Origin: JBLMYQ01 sp050260055
GTDB lineage: Bacteria; Bacillota; Clostridia; Acetivibrionales; UBA4821
Assembly (NCBI GenBank): GCA_050260055.1
Contig: JBLNBO010000044.1
Coordinates: forward strand, 1 to 64,000
Length of the DNA: 64,000 bases
Direction: 5' to 3'
The notes beneath the pieces were generated by a model. The model saw only the letters and a list, made by a program, of their open reading frames with translations. It searched no databases and had not been told where the DNA came from. Numbering within the stretch: the first letter of the stretch is position 1; each line of letters begins with the position of its first letter. The position numbers were made by a program, and so were the translations under genes. This document shows positions 1 to 9,051 of this stretch, piece after piece.

Positions 1-34
1 CGGGTAACTGCTTGGGAAAATAGGTCGTCGCCGG
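1..34 (+). rRNA. rrf: 5S ribosomal RNA, 3' end only (cut by window edge)
   Basis: The first 34 bases read like the last part of a bacterial 5S rRNA: a CTTGGGAAAATAGGTCG stretch followed by a CGCCGG end. In the complete RNA these bases would form the helix IV/V end and the 3' terminal stem. The rest of the gene, and presumably a 16S-23S-5S operon, lies to the left of the window. A tRNA follows 12 bases later, as is common downstream of rRNA operons. The call rests on similarity to the remembered 5S 3' end and cannot be confirmed from so short a piece. Confidence 0.75.
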
Positions 35-46
35 ATTTTTATATAT

Positions 47-121
47 TCCTCGATAGCTCAGTGGTGGAGCATTCGGCTGTTAACCGAAGGGTCGCTGGTT
101 CGAGCCCAGCTCGAGGAGCCA
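47..121 (+). tRNA. tRNA-Asn (anticodon GTT)
   Basis: Cloverleaf is visible: acceptor arm TCCTCGA (47-53) pairs with TCGAGGA (111-117), the anticodon stem TTCGG/CCGAA holds loop CTGTTAA with anticodon GTT at 79-81, and the T-arm has GGTTCGAGCCC. Discriminator G118 and an encoded CCA (119-121) complete it. It sits just downstream of the 5S rRNA end and is followed by a terminator-like hairpin, so it is probably the last part of the rRNA transcript. Confidence 0.96.
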
Positions 122-127
122 TAAAAG

Positions 128-157
128 ACCGTCATTATTCAATGATGGTTTTTTATT
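128..157 (+). terminator. Terminator after tRNA-Asn
   Basis: An ACC...TCATT arm pairs with AATGA...GGT around a short AT loop and is followed by a T-rich run. It probably ends the rRNA/tRNA transcript. Confidence 0.7.
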
Positions 158-255
158 TTACCTTAGGAATAAAAAAATGTACCTTTCAGGGTATAAATGG
201 TATAATTGTTTTGGTTTATGGAGAAGTTGTTACTAATAAAAATAAGGAGATAAAA

Positions 256-543
256 ATGCTAAACAGTAAACAGAGGGCCTACCTTAGGGGCCTTTCAAAC
301 AAGATTGAACCAATAGTCCATATAGGTAAGATCGGACTAAATGAAAATATTTTGAAACAGATAGATGAAGCTTTGGAAGCTAGAGAATTGATTAAGATAA
401 CAGTCCTTAATAACTCTCCCGAGGACGCAAAAGCAATTTCAGAAGATATAGCTAAAAGCTCCAATGCCGAATTGGTTCAGGTGGTTGGCAAAAAGTTAAC
501 TATTTATAGAAAAGCCAAAAAGCCAACCATTGTTTTACCTTAG
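256..543 (+). CDS. yhbY: YhbY/CRS1-type RNA-binding protein
   Basis: A 95-residue protein of the CRM (CRS1-YhbY) domain family, which binds pre-50S ribosomal particles in bacteria. The start is the ATG at 256, preceded by AAGGAG; the frame is open further upstream but that part runs through the tRNA and is not coding. Family features are an N-terminal LNSKQRAYLRGL-type segment, the basic VHIGKIGLNENI loop, which corresponds to the GxxG-like RNA-binding turn, and a C-terminal VGKKLTIYR strand. A TATAAT box at 201-206 could be its -10. It lies 18 bases before the GTPase gene engB, which also acts in large-subunit assembly, so the pair is probably co-transcribed. Length is normal for the family. 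Confidence 0.93.
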   Translation: MLNSKQRAYLRGLSNKIEPIVHIGKIGLNENILKQIDEALEARELIKITVLNNSPEDAKAISEDIAKSSNAELVQVVGKKLTIYRKAKKPTIVLP

Positions 544-561
544 ATATGGTAGGTGATAAAA

Positions 562-1173
562 TTGAATCTTAATAATGCAAAGCTCCAAGTTTCTGCTGTA
601 GATAAATCGCAATACCCTGAGCAAGGAAAGCCAGAATTCGTTTTTATGGGAAAATCCAACGTAGGTAAATCATCTCTAATAAACTATCTATTAAACAGAA
701 AAAGCTTGGCTAGAACAAGCGCTAAGCCTGGAAAGACAAGAGTTATTAATTTTTACAATATTGATGAAAAGGCATATTTTGTTGACCTTCCCGGGTATGG
801 CTATGCAAAGGTTTCAAAAACGGAAAAGGAATCATGGTCTGATATGGTTGATAATTATTTGTATGAACGTAGAGATTTTAGGCTGTTCCTGCTAATTATC
901 GATATTCGTCATGAACCTGGGGAAATGGATTTAGTTATGATGGATTGGCTTAAAAAATATGCATTGGATTACGTAGTTGTGGCTTCAAAAGCCGACCAGG
1001 TGAATTTATCAGAAAGGCAGAGCAAGATTGAAAACTTAAGAAAGATATTTAATATGCCAAATGAAAAAGCTGTAATAGCTATATCAACACTGAAAAAATT
1101 CGGCCGAGATGAGTTGTGGGAATTGACACAGAAAAAGCTTGATATAGATAGCATAAAAGGTGATATCAAGTAA
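562..1173 (+). CDS. engB: Ribosome biogenesis GTPase EngB/YsxC
   Basis: A 203-residue TrmE-Era-EngA-EngB-type GTPase that acts in 50S subunit assembly. Visible G motifs are the P-loop GKSNVGKSS (G1), a conserved threonine region TSAKPGKT (G2), DLPGYG (G3) and SKAD (G4). I chose TTG at 562 because TAGGTG lies six bases upstream; GTG at 553 would sit inside that ribosome site. The gene follows yhbY after 18 bases and precedes pgi by 18 bases. Length and motif order are complete and nothing looks degenerate. Confidence 0.95.
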   Translation: MNLNNAKLQVSAVDKSQYPEQGKPEFVFMGKSNVGKSSLINYLLNRKSLARTSAKPGKTRVINFYNIDEKAYFVDLPGYGYAKVSKTEKESWSDMVDNYLYERRDFRLFLLIIDIRHEPGEMDLVMMDWLKKYALDYVVVASKADQVNLSERQSKIENLRKIFNMPNEKAVIAISTLKKFGRDELWELTQKKLDIDSIKGDIK

Positions 1174-1191
1174 TTCAGGGAGGTGTAATTA

Positions 1192-2541
1192 TTGAATAGT
1201 GTAATTAGGTTTGATTATTCTAAATGCTTTCCATTTATAAACAGTGATGAAATCTCATTTCTAGGGACTGAAATAAGCTTATGCCATGATATTCTGCATA
1301 ATAAATCCGGGGCAGGGAACGAGTACACTGGATGGCTCGAACTTCCAATAAATTATGACAGGCAGGAGTTTGAAAGAATAAAACAGGCTGCCAAGAAGAT
1401 TAAGGAAGATTCTCAAGTATTTATAGTTATCGGAATTGGAGGCTCATACTTGGGAGCCAGAGCGGGACTCGAAATGCTGGGCCATTCTTTTGGCAATCTG
1501 CTTCCAAAGGTGAAAAGAGAATGCCCAGAGATTTATTTTGTTGGAAATAATATTAGTTCAACCTATATTTCTGAACTGCTCGAAGTGATAGAAGGCAAAG
1601 AATTATCAATTAATGTCATATCCAAATCTGGGACCACTACGGAGCCTGCCCTTGCATTCAGAATTTTCAGAAGTTATTTAGAAAACAAATATGGAAAGGA
1701 AGAAGCAAGAAAAAGAATCTATGCAACTACCGATAAATCAAAAGGCGCTTTAAAAAAGCTTGCTGATGAAGAAGGATATAAATCCTTTGTTGTTCCAGAT
1801 GATATAGGGGGAAGGTATTCAGTTTTGACTGCTGTAGGCTTGCTTCCATTAGCAGCTGGAGGCCTTGATATTGATGCAATTATGGCAGGGGCTGAAACAG
1901 CTTGCAATATCTATAAAGAGAAATCATTAGAGAAAAACGAGTGCTACCAATATGCAGCTGTGAGAAATGCATTGTATAGAAAAGGAAAAACCCTTGAAAT
2001 AATGGTGAATTATGAGCCCAATCTTCATTATTTTGCAGAATGGTGGAAGCAGCTTTACGGAGAAAGTGAAGGAAAGGACCAAAAAGGAATTTTCCCTGCA
2101 TCTGTGGAATTCACGACTGATCTGCATTCTTTGGGGCAATATATTCAGGATGGCTTTAGAAACTTATTTGAAACAGTAATAAATATTAGTAAACCAAAGA
2201 AGGATATAATAATCCAGCCTGATAAGGATGATATTGATGGATTGAACTATCTTGTAGGAAAGCAGATAAGCTATGTAAATCAAAAGGCTTTCCAAGCTAC
2301 GCTGCTTGCCCATAATGACGGCGGTGTTCCAAATATGGTTATAACAGTTCCAGAGCTAAATGAATTTGTTTTTGGCAGCTTGGTATTCTTTTTCGAAAAA
2401 GCATGCGGCATTAGTGGATATATGCTTGGAGTGAATCCATTCGTTCAGCCTGGGGTAGAAGAATATAAAAAGAATATGTTTGCTCTTCTAGGTAAACCAG
2501 GGTATGAAAAAATGAAAGAAGAGCTCGAAAAAAGATTTTAA
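1192..2541 (+). CDS. pgi: Glucose-6-phosphate isomerase
   Basis: A 449-residue cytosolic isomerase interconverting glucose-6-phosphate and fructose-6-phosphate in glycolysis and gluconeogenesis. The length matches the shorter Firmicute form. Recognisable segments are GIGGSYLGARAGLEML near the N-terminus, the phosphate-binding SKSGTTTEPALAF, GGRYSVLTAVGLLP, and a C-terminal stretch with NPFVQPGVEEYK. The start is TTG at 1192 with AGGGAGGTG upstream. It is the last gene of the yhbY-engB-pgi run; no clear terminator follows, only an AT-rich 88-base gap. Confidence 0.97.
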   Translation: MNSVIRFDYSKCFPFINSDEISFLGTEISLCHDILHNKSGAGNEYTGWLELPINYDRQEFERIKQAAKKIKEDSQVFIVIGIGGSYLGARAGLEMLGHSFGNLLPKVKRECPEIYFVGNNISSTYISELLEVIEGKELSINVISKSGTTTEPALAFRIFRSYLENKYGKEEARKRIYATTDKSKGALKKLADEEGYKSFVVPDDIGGRYSVLTAVGLLPLAAGGLDIDAIMAGAETACNIYKEKSLEKNECYQYAAVRNALYRKGKTLEIMVNYEPNLHYFAEWWKQLYGESEGKDQKGIFPASVEFTTDLHSLGQYIQDGFRNLFETVINISKPKKDIIIQPDKDDIDGLNYLVGKQISYVNQKAFQATLLAHNDGGVPNMVITVPELNEFVFGSLVFFFEKACGISGYMLGVNPFVQPGVEEYKKNMFALLGKPGYEKMKEELEKRF

Positions 2542-2629
2542 ATATAAAAAGACCAAAAAAAAGGATATTTAATATATATATAGAAATGGATATCTATAAT
2601 TTTATGAAGGAATATGAGGAGGAATAATA

Positions 2630-4375
2630 ATGGAAGAGAGTGGAGTACAAAATACTCAAGATTTTTCTAACACTAAAAGACCAGGAAAAGGTAAAGCAAT
2701 TGCAATTGTAATTGTTTTTATACTTGTCCTGCTTGCTGCTGGCGCACTGGTAGTTGTAAACTTTTTCCCGGAAGTAGTTTTTTCACCTAAAATAATGTAC
2801 TTAATGGCAGAAAAGCAGAATATCACTTTGGTTGAAAAACAAATTGATGATTATCTTAATGATGGATTTGTACAAGATTCGCTAAAGACTTTTTCTACAC
2901 CTTACAGCAACAATTCTAATTTGACATTCAAATACAAATTGGACAATCTTGAGGGGCAAGGACTTGAACAAATTAAGCTGATTAATGAACTTTTAAGTAA
3001 ATCAAAGCTTGTTATTAATTCCAGTACTGATAATAAAAATGAAAAATCAAAAGCAGAAATCAAATTGAACGTTGGAGGAAACGATTTAGTAACAGCAGAA
3101 ATGTTTGCTGATAAGAAAAAAATCGGAGTAAAACTGCCGACTTTTTATAGCAAATATATATTGGTTAATGGTGATGATTTAGCTCCTGTATATCAAAAGT
3201 TTGGACAGCCTGTCCAAATGAAAAAAATTGTAACAAATTCTGATATAATGAAAGCTATTAAATTCGATAAAAAAGATGCATATGCTCTTACTAAAGAATA
3301 TAGTGAATACATTGCAAAACAGTTGAAAGACAGCAACTTCAAATTTGCAAAAGGTGTTAATCTTCAAACGAATGAAGGGAATATTAGCTGTAACCAAGTA
3401 TCTTTAAACCTTACTGTTACAGAATTTAAAGATTTATCAATAAAGGTACTTGAAAAAGTTCAGAATGATGATAAACTTCTTAATCTTACCGCAGGAAATG
3501 TAATTAATATAATGAAACTTTATGAAGAAGCCGGATACTATGGTACTGCAGGCTTGCCAATTGAGTTTAAGGATATTAATAGTGTAAAGCAAAAAATAAA
3601 AGAAGCTATTGATGAATTAAAAAATGATACTACCATTAATGGAAACAAATCAGAGCTAAATATGACATTGTTAGTTGATAGAAAGCTAAACATTCTTGAA
3701 AGAAAAATTAATATTATCAGAAAAGGAACAGGTTCCGATACATTAGGAACAGCAACAATTAGATTCGCAGGATTCAAACAGCCAAAGAGTAATGGAATTG
3801 AAAATATTTTTGAGTATGCTGAAGAAGAAAATGCAATCTATTCGAAGTTTGTCATTGATGCAGTACAAGCACCAATGGTTCAAGGAAAGCCAGTAACTAC
3901 AGCAATAAACTTCGAAACTTTGCAAAAACAAAATGGTACTGAAATAAAGCCTTTATCAGGGAAAGTCGATTTGACTAATGAAGGCGTAAAAGATAAATCA
4001 AGCAAGATTACAGCGAATTTTGAAGTAAAGATGCCTCAAGCAGGAATGCAAAATGGTACTGTAAAAGGAATAGTTACAATAGATTCTAGCCGAGAACCAG
4101 CAAAGAATATAATGAATACCAATTTGAATCTTGATATTGATGTATTACCGCCATCAACAGGCCTAAGCACAAATGGATTTGGCATGATACTTGGGATGAA
4201 CTCAAATACAACATTTGGGGGTACTGTTGACTTACCAAGCGTAAACGCATCAAATTCTCTTGATTTAAATACAGCTTCAATGCAGGAAATACAGGAAGCT
4301 ATGATGCAGATTCAAACAGAATTGCAGAAATTCGTGATGCAGAACGCGCAATTGCTCTCTCCTTCGGGAATGTAA
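2630..4375 (+). CDS. Large membrane-anchored extracellular protein of unknown function
   Basis: A 581-residue protein with a short lysine-rich cytoplasmic tail, one hydrophobic membrane segment at about residues 24-48, then some 530 polar residues predicted to lie outside the cell. The ectodomain is rich in Asn, Lys and Ser, has few cysteines, and ends in a Met/Gln-rich stretch. I recognise no catalytic motif. The architecture resembles clostridial anchored proteins of unclassified families. It has its own strong AGGAGGA ribosome site and ends at a terminator, so it is probably monocistronic. It precedes two ABC-2 permease genes but no functional link can be shown. Confidence 0.75.
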   Translation: MEESGVQNTQDFSNTKRPGKGKAIAIVIVFILVLLAAGALVVVNFFPEVVFSPKIMYLMAEKQNITLVEKQIDDYLNDGFVQDSLKTFSTPYSNNSNLTFKYKLDNLEGQGLEQIKLINELLSKSKLVINSSTDNKNEKSKAEIKLNVGGNDLVTAEMFADKKKIGVKLPTFYSKYILVNGDDLAPVYQKFGQPVQMKKIVTNSDIMKAIKFDKKDAYALTKEYSEYIAKQLKDSNFKFAKGVNLQTNEGNISCNQVSLNLTVTEFKDLSIKVLEKVQNDDKLLNLTAGNVINIMKLYEEAGYYGTAGLPIEFKDINSVKQKIKEAIDELKNDTTINGNKSELNMTLLVDRKLNILERKINIIRKGTGSDTLGTATIRFAGFKQPKSNGIENIFEYAEEENAIYSKFVIDAVQAPMVQGKPVTTAINFETLQKQNGTEIKPLSGKVDLTNEGVKDKSSKITANFEVKMPQAGMQNGTVKGIVTIDSSREPAKNIMNTNLNLDIDVLPPSTGLSTNGFGMILGMNSNTTFGGTVDLPSVNASNSLDLNTASMQEIQEAMMQIQTELQKFVMQNAQLLSPSGM

Positions 4376-4387
4376 TACAACCTATTT

Positions 4388-4420
4388 AAGGAGTTCATTT
4401 AAAAATGAACTCCTTTTTTT
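4388..4420 (+). terminator. Rho-independent terminator
   Basis: AAGGAGTTCATTT pairs perfectly with AAATGAACTCCTT around a 2-base loop and runs into a T tract. It ends the preceding anchored-protein gene. Confidence 0.93.
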
Positions 4421-4497
4421 ATATATTTAAAGAGGGTTAATTATTAAAAATTATTGTGTTATATTATAATAAGTATGTTGGATATCAAGGGGGAAAA

Positions 4498-5718
4498 ATG
4501 CATCACTTGCTGTTAAATGATATTAAAATTCTTATGCGAAGCTGGATATCTTTATTATTGCTTTTTTTGATTCCGATATTTGTTTCATTAATTCTTATAG
4601 AAATAATGGAGCCTATTTTTGATAAGAATAGCTTTATTAAGCCATTTGCTATTGGTGTTGTAGACTTTGATCAAAGCATTGGCTCTAAAATGGCTATTTC
4701 CAGTCTGGAAAGTGAAGGATATATTTCTAAGACTGTACAAGTTAAGATTCTTGATTACAAAGAAGCTATAAGCCAATTAAATAATGGAAGCTTAGTAAGC
4801 GTAATTATAATCCCTGAAGGTTTCTCCCAAAGCCTATATTTAGGTGATAACAAGCCAATTAAAGTATATGTAAACCAGAGTGAAATTACAAATTCCAAAC
4901 TTATGGAAAACTTTTTGGGAAATGCAGCTGACCTTGTAATTGCAGCTCAAAGTGGAATCTATACAGTATATCATATGATGTTGAAAAGTAATGCCGGGAG
5001 TGAGCAAGCTTATCAGGCTGCTAATAAATCTATTCCTGATTTTATGCTGAATGCTATGGGAAGAAAAGAAGTATTTAATACTGTTACTTTATCAAACATT
5101 CCTCAGACTGGAGCTAAAGAATACTACATTATCTGCATGAGTGTTATGTTTATTATGTTTAGTGGCATTCTTGGACTAAGGTTAATAAGCCGGGATTTTG
5201 AGAGTGATGTGATTAAACGGATACTAATAAGTCCAGGGGGTATTCTAAAGTATATCATTGAAAAGATTATTATTATGGCTATTATAAGCTTTACAGAATA
5301 TATTGCTGTCATAATTCCTCTTACAATGCATTACAACTCTTTCTTGAATTTTATTAATATTAAAGTCTTAATTTCTGTTATAACAATAGTTTTAGCATCA
5401 ACTTCTTTTTGTATATTGATTTCAATATTTTCAAAGTCTTCTTCTGCGGCTGTTACATGGTCGATTATGAGTATATTTATTATATGCATGGCAGGAGGCT
5501 GTATCTATCCGGCAGCTGTTATGAGTGAATGGCTTAGAACACTCTCAAATTATGTATTCAGCAGTTGGGCATTGGACGGTATGTTATTGTCTGTGACCAA
5601 TGCTCCTATATCTGAAACAATAAACATATGGGGCGCTTTGCTTGCCTTTGCAGCAATAACTGTTTTCATTTCTACATTAATAGTTGAAAGGGGCGGGTAT
5701 AGATTTCTGCAAGATTAA
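4498..5718 (+). CDS. ABC-2 family transporter permease (first of a pair)
   Basis: A 406-residue polytopic membrane protein. It has one membrane segment near residues 17-35, a long extracellular domain, then about five hydrophobic segments in the C-terminal half, which is the ABC-2 permease layout also seen in YhgE/DrrB-like exporters. The start is ATG at 4498 behind AAGGGGG; the frame is open to 4456 but lacks a better site. A TATAAT at 4465-4470 may be the promoter -10. The next gene encodes a second permease of the same layout, so the two probably form a heterodimer. No ATP-binding subunit is encoded nearby, so the motor protein and substrate are unknown. Confidence 0.85.
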   Translation: MHHLLLNDIKILMRSWISLLLLFLIPIFVSLILIEIMEPIFDKNSFIKPFAIGVVDFDQSIGSKMAISSLESEGYISKTVQVKILDYKEAISQLNNGSLVSVIIIPEGFSQSLYLGDNKPIKVYVNQSEITNSKLMENFLGNAADLVIAAQSGIYTVYHMMLKSNAGSEQAYQAANKSIPDFMLNAMGRKEVFNTVTLSNIPQTGAKEYYIICMSVMFIMFSGILGLRLISRDFESDVIKRILISPGGILKYIIEKIIIMAIISFTEYIAVIIPLTMHYNSFLNFINIKVLISVITIVLASTSFCILISIFSKSSSAAVTWSIMSIFIICMAGGCIYPAAVMSEWLRTLSNYVFSSWALDGMLLSVTNAPISETINIWGALLAFAAITVFISTLIVERGGYRFLQD

Positions 5719-5753
5719 TCGGAGAGATATTAAGAATAAGGCTAAAACAAGCT

Positions 5754-6899
5754 TTGAGGCTTAAAACAATAATATTATCCATTATTGTTCCGGTTATTAT
5801 AGCAGTTATTCTGGTTAATTCGGTTTATTCGAAGGAAGGTTTGAGAATACCGGTTGCTGTTGTAGATGAAGACGGTACAAGTTTTTCAAAGTTTCTTGTT
5901 AGTGGTATTGCAAAAAATAGTGCTTTGAATGTAAAACTGACTAATAAGGAATCTGCAGAAAAGATGGTTTCGTCAAACTCCTTGGAAGCTGCATTTATTA
6001 TTCCTAAAGGTTTTGAAAATAGGATTAAAAATGAAGAATTTACAGGCTTAATAACTATTATTAAAAATCCAAGGTCAATTTCTGCAGAAATGATAGGGGA
6101 AAGTATTGCCAGTTCTGCTGTTAAGCTTTTCTGTGCCTCGACAGCTTCAAATAAGGTTGTTTTAGAATATTCGCAGCTTTCTCAGTTATCAGAGCAAGAA
6201 AAAGAGAAAATTTGGCTTGAAGCATGGGAACACACTAAGAGCCAATGGGAACAGCCTGAACCTCTTATGAAGATAGATATAACAAAAATTAATCCTATTA
6301 GCCAAAAAAATAAGCATCAGACTCCAAAGGAATCCAGAATAATCTTTGGAATCATAGCAGCGTTTTTGGTTTTCTTTTTATTTCAAGAAGCGTGGTGGTT
6401 ATCTGATGAAGAGCGAAACGGGACAATCCAAAGGATAAAATTGTCTAAAGTTTCTCCACTTTCTTTGATTGCGGGAAATATTTTATTTATGCTTATTCTG
6501 GGAATAATTAATGCATTAATATATTTACTGATTTTTAATAAGGTATTTGGCATAAACATAAATTTATCATTAGACTTGCTAATTTCTCTGGTTTGTTACA
6601 TATTTTTTATTTCTTCAATGGTTTTTATATTCTCATTATTTTTCTCGGAAAATCAACTCGGGTTTTTCATACCTGCCTTTTCTCTTTTTACAGCAATTGC
6701 GGGAGGATGTTTCTGGGACACCAGCATGTTGGATGAGAAGATAAAATTGATTAGTTTATATACTCCGCAGGGATGGTTTTTAAGAATACTTGAGATGCCA
6801 AGTATATCTATGACCATTAATTTGTTTTTCATATCTATCGGAATTGTGCTTATTGCGTTTTCTTACTTTAGAATAAGTTTTAAAAATCATGTTTTGTAA
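5754..6899 (+). CDS. ABC-2 family transporter permease (second of a pair)
   Basis: A polytopic permease of at least 381 residues with the same plan as its upstream neighbour: one N-terminal membrane helix, a large external loop, and a C-terminal bundle of hydrophobic helices. TTG at 5754 is the first standard start, but it has a weak ribosome site. The frame continues upstream to a stop at 5700 and would add ISARLIGEILRIRLKQA, which aligns well with the N-terminus of the first permease. An ATT at 5703 sits seven bases after GGGGCGGG and would overlap the previous gene by 16 bases, so translation may really begin there. The true start is uncertain; the family call is firm. Confidence 0.82.
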   Translation: MRLKTIILSIIVPVIIAVILVNSVYSKEGLRIPVAVVDEDGTSFSKFLVSGIAKNSALNVKLTNKESAEKMVSSNSLEAAFIIPKGFENRIKNEEFTGLITIIKNPRSISAEMIGESIASSAVKLFCASTASNKVVLEYSQLSQLSEQEKEKIWLEAWEHTKSQWEQPEPLMKIDITKINPISQKNKHQTPKESRIIFGIIAAFLVFFLFQEAWWLSDEERNGTIQRIKLSKVSPLSLIAGNILFMLILGIINALIYLLIFNKVFGININLSLDLLISLVCYIFFISSMVFIFSLFFSENQLGFFIPAFSLFTAIAGGCFWDTSMLDEKIKLISLYTPQGWFLRILEMPSISMTINLFFISIGIVLIAFSYFRISFKNHVL

Positions 6900-7004
6900 C
6901 ATACATTTAATTATTTTTTAGAGGAAAATAATTAGTTTCTGCCGAATTATCTTAGAATATAAGTTTATTTAACCAAAGAAAAATTGCATTGAAAGGAGTT
7001 AATA

Positions 7005-8648
7005 ATGCGTAAGATTCCATTCCAAATAATCATATTTTTCTTTATTGTTCAAATGCCTTTAATTGCATTTGCATATGATGTTCCTGAAAAAGTCAGGATT
7101 GGAATTTCTTTTGGCACTTCAGCCTTATCTTCAGTAAAGTTAAATTCGGATTCTGGAATGATATTTGGTCAAAACAGTTCCGGGAGTTTTGAAGAATTTT
7201 TCAATACTTCAACAAGTAATACAGTAATTGTAAGAAAAGATTCCTATTTTATTAAGAATGCAAGCCAATATACTGAAATAAAACCTACTGATACAAGTAC
7301 AGGTGAAAAAATTGGTCCATATCATGTGCAGGTAGACGGTTCATATAATAACTTTCAATCAGCTAATGATAAAGCAGAAGAGATAAAGACGAAAGGTATT
7401 GATGCTTATCCAGCCTATGATGGAAGTTGGCATGTTTGGTCTGGAATGTTCTTCAATAGTTCTTTAGCACAGCAAAGTATAAATAATCAGCTGGAAGATA
7501 AGCTGGAAGAAAGTGATTTCTCAATAATTGAACCTAATTCCCAAGGAGTTATAGTAAACTCCGGGGATGAGGCATTATTAGCATTTGTTGGAAATAACAG
7601 TTATCTGGGGATTAAGCCAAATGGCTCTGGTTCTCCTTCTCTCATGGATATAAATGATAAGCCTTATAGGGGAGAGCTTGAGTTTAGAAGATATAGTGCC
7701 AGCGATATGACAATAATAAATATTGTTGGCTTGGAAGAGTACCTTTATGGAGTTGTTGCAAGGGAAATAGGTGCATCAAGCCCGGCTGAAGCTATAAAAG
7801 CCCAGGCTGTTGTTGCAAGAAATTATTCGGTAAATAATATCGGCAAAAATTCGAAATGGGGCTTTGATATGACCAATACGGTAAGCGATCAAGCTTATAA
7901 TGGTTATGAATGGGAAAGACCGGCTTCGAACAATGCCGTTGATGAGACCAAGGGAAAAATTCTTGCGTATGATGGCAAACCGGCATCTACCTTTTATTTC
8001 TCTACTAGCGGAGGCAGAACAGAAGATGTAAAAAATGTATGGAATTCAAAAGTAAGTTATCCATATCTGGTTAGCGTAGAAGATAAATATGAGTCCCCTA
8101 ATGCGTCTAAAGCAAAATGGGAAGTAACATTGACGCCTGAACAGATTAAACAGTCTCTAAAAGCTATAGGGGTAGACTTGGGCGACGTCTTAACTGTCAG
8201 GCCATTAGAATATTCAGAAGCAGGCAGAGTTATTAAGCTTCAGATTACAGGTACAAAAAGTGAAAAAGTCTTCGAAAAATCAATGTGCAGAACTGCCCTG
8301 GGCAGCAGTGTTCTAAGTCAGTGGTTTACGGTGTCTTCAGGCAGTGCAAGCAATTCGCTTTCTGCGATAAATGCACAGGGAGAAGTTTCCGGAGTTTCGG
8401 CTGCAGGATTGAAAGTTAGAACTGCAGAAGGGGTTTCAACCCTTGGGTCAGATGTTTATCTAAAGAGCGTGGATGGAACCATGCAGGCTTCAAATACTGT
8501 TTCAACTTCGGGTGGATTTAAGATTTCAGGAAGAGGTTGGGGCCATGGAGTAGGTATGAGCCAGGTTGGAGCGATTGGGATGGCTAATACCGGGTTTGAC
8601 TATCAACAGATTCTAGAGTGGTATTTTAAAGGTACTATAATAGAATAA
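7005..8648 (+). CDS. Secreted SPOR + SpoIID/LytB-domain protein
   Basis: A 547-residue exported protein with an N-terminal signal peptide (about residues 1-23, ending AFA). A SPOR-like segment (about 105-150, GPYHVQVDGSYNNFQSA) that would bind peptidoglycan is followed by a SpoIID/LytB domain. Hallmarks of the latter are the central VGLEEYLYGVVAREI and AIKAQAVVARNY stretches and the C-terminal GRGWGHGVGMSQVGAIGMA. SpoIID family members are lytic transglycosylases for denuded glycan, used in spore engulfment, or amidase enhancers. This one is longer than sporulation SpoIID, so it is probably a vegetative or germination paralogue. The start has AAAGGAG, and the gene ends at a terminator. Confidence 0.9.
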   Translation: MRKIPFQIIIFFFIVQMPLIAFAYDVPEKVRIGISFGTSALSSVKLNSDSGMIFGQNSSGSFEEFFNTSTSNTVIVRKDSYFIKNASQYTEIKPTDTSTGEKIGPYHVQVDGSYNNFQSANDKAEEIKTKGIDAYPAYDGSWHVWSGMFFNSSLAQQSINNQLEDKLEESDFSIIEPNSQGVIVNSGDEALLAFVGNNSYLGIKPNGSGSPSLMDINDKPYRGELEFRRYSASDMTIINIVGLEEYLYGVVAREIGASSPAEAIKAQAVVARNYSVNNIGKNSKWGFDMTNTVSDQAYNGYEWERPASNNAVDETKGKILAYDGKPASTFYFSTSGGRTEDVKNVWNSKVSYPYLVSVEDKYESPNASKAKWEVTLTPEQIKQSLKAIGVDLGDVLTVRPLEYSEAGRVIKLQITGTKSEKVFEKSMCRTALGSSVLSQWFTVSSGSASNSLSAINAQGEVSGVSAAGLKVRTAEGVSTLGSDVYLKSVDGTMQASNTVSTSGGFKISGRGWGHGVGMSQVGAIGMANTGFDYQQILEWYFKGTIIE

Positions 8649-8693
8649 ATATCCCTGAGATATACAAAAAAACAACATATATTCTGATTTTGT

Positions 8694-8720
8694 AAAAAGT
8701 GCTTAAGCACTTTTTCTTTT
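8694..8720 (+). terminator. Rho-independent terminator after the SpoIID-like gene
   Basis: AAAAAGTGCTT pairs with AAGCACTTTTT and continues in T-rich sequence. Confidence 0.9.
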
Positions 8721-8820
8721 AATTTGATAGGCCGTTATGTTAACTTCGATAAGAAAAAATGTTCTAAAAATATTTTAATTATTTACATAAAGTATTTTCT
8801 AATCTCAAAAAACTCATATG

Positions 8821-8912
8821 TTATCCACAGAAAAACCGTTTTAAAAAGGGTTATACACAATATTATTCACATTATCCACAGGAATTATTGAGTAAAGCTA
8901 AAGTTATCCACA
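8821..8912 (+). promoter_or_regulatory. Cluster of five DnaA boxes in a gene-free region
   Basis: Five exact matches to TTATNCACA lie in 92 bases, all in the same direction: TTATCCACA at 8821, TTATACACA at 8851, TTATTCACA at 8863, TTATCCACA at 8872 and TTATCCACA at 8904. The third and fourth are head-to-tail without a gap. Flanks (8741-8820 and 8925-9060) are very AT-rich. The gene-free interval 8649-9186 otherwise holds the upstream terminator and a 10-bp inverted repeat. Such clusters mark replication origins or DnaA-titrating/regulatory sites. No dnaA, dnaN or rpmH is adjacent, and genes on both sides run the same way. Confidence 0.85.
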
Positions 8913-9051
8913 ATGGAAATAGATGGAAATAATATGCATAAATTATGGTTGCATAAACGTTATGTATTTTTTTAAAGTCTATTTGGCGAATACTGTATAG
9001 AGATATTTAAAGAGAGAAGGATTATTTTAGGAAATGTCGAATATATAAATT

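Noticed and set aside
61..255. Long N-terminal extension of the yhbY frame
   Set aside because: It runs through the tRNA-Asn gene and terminator, while ATG 256 has a proper ribosome site.
8821..8912. Calling the DnaA-box cluster the chromosomal origin oriC
   Set aside because: No dnaA, dnaN or rpmH nearby, and genes on both sides point the same way, unlike the divergent layout expected around a bidirectional origin.
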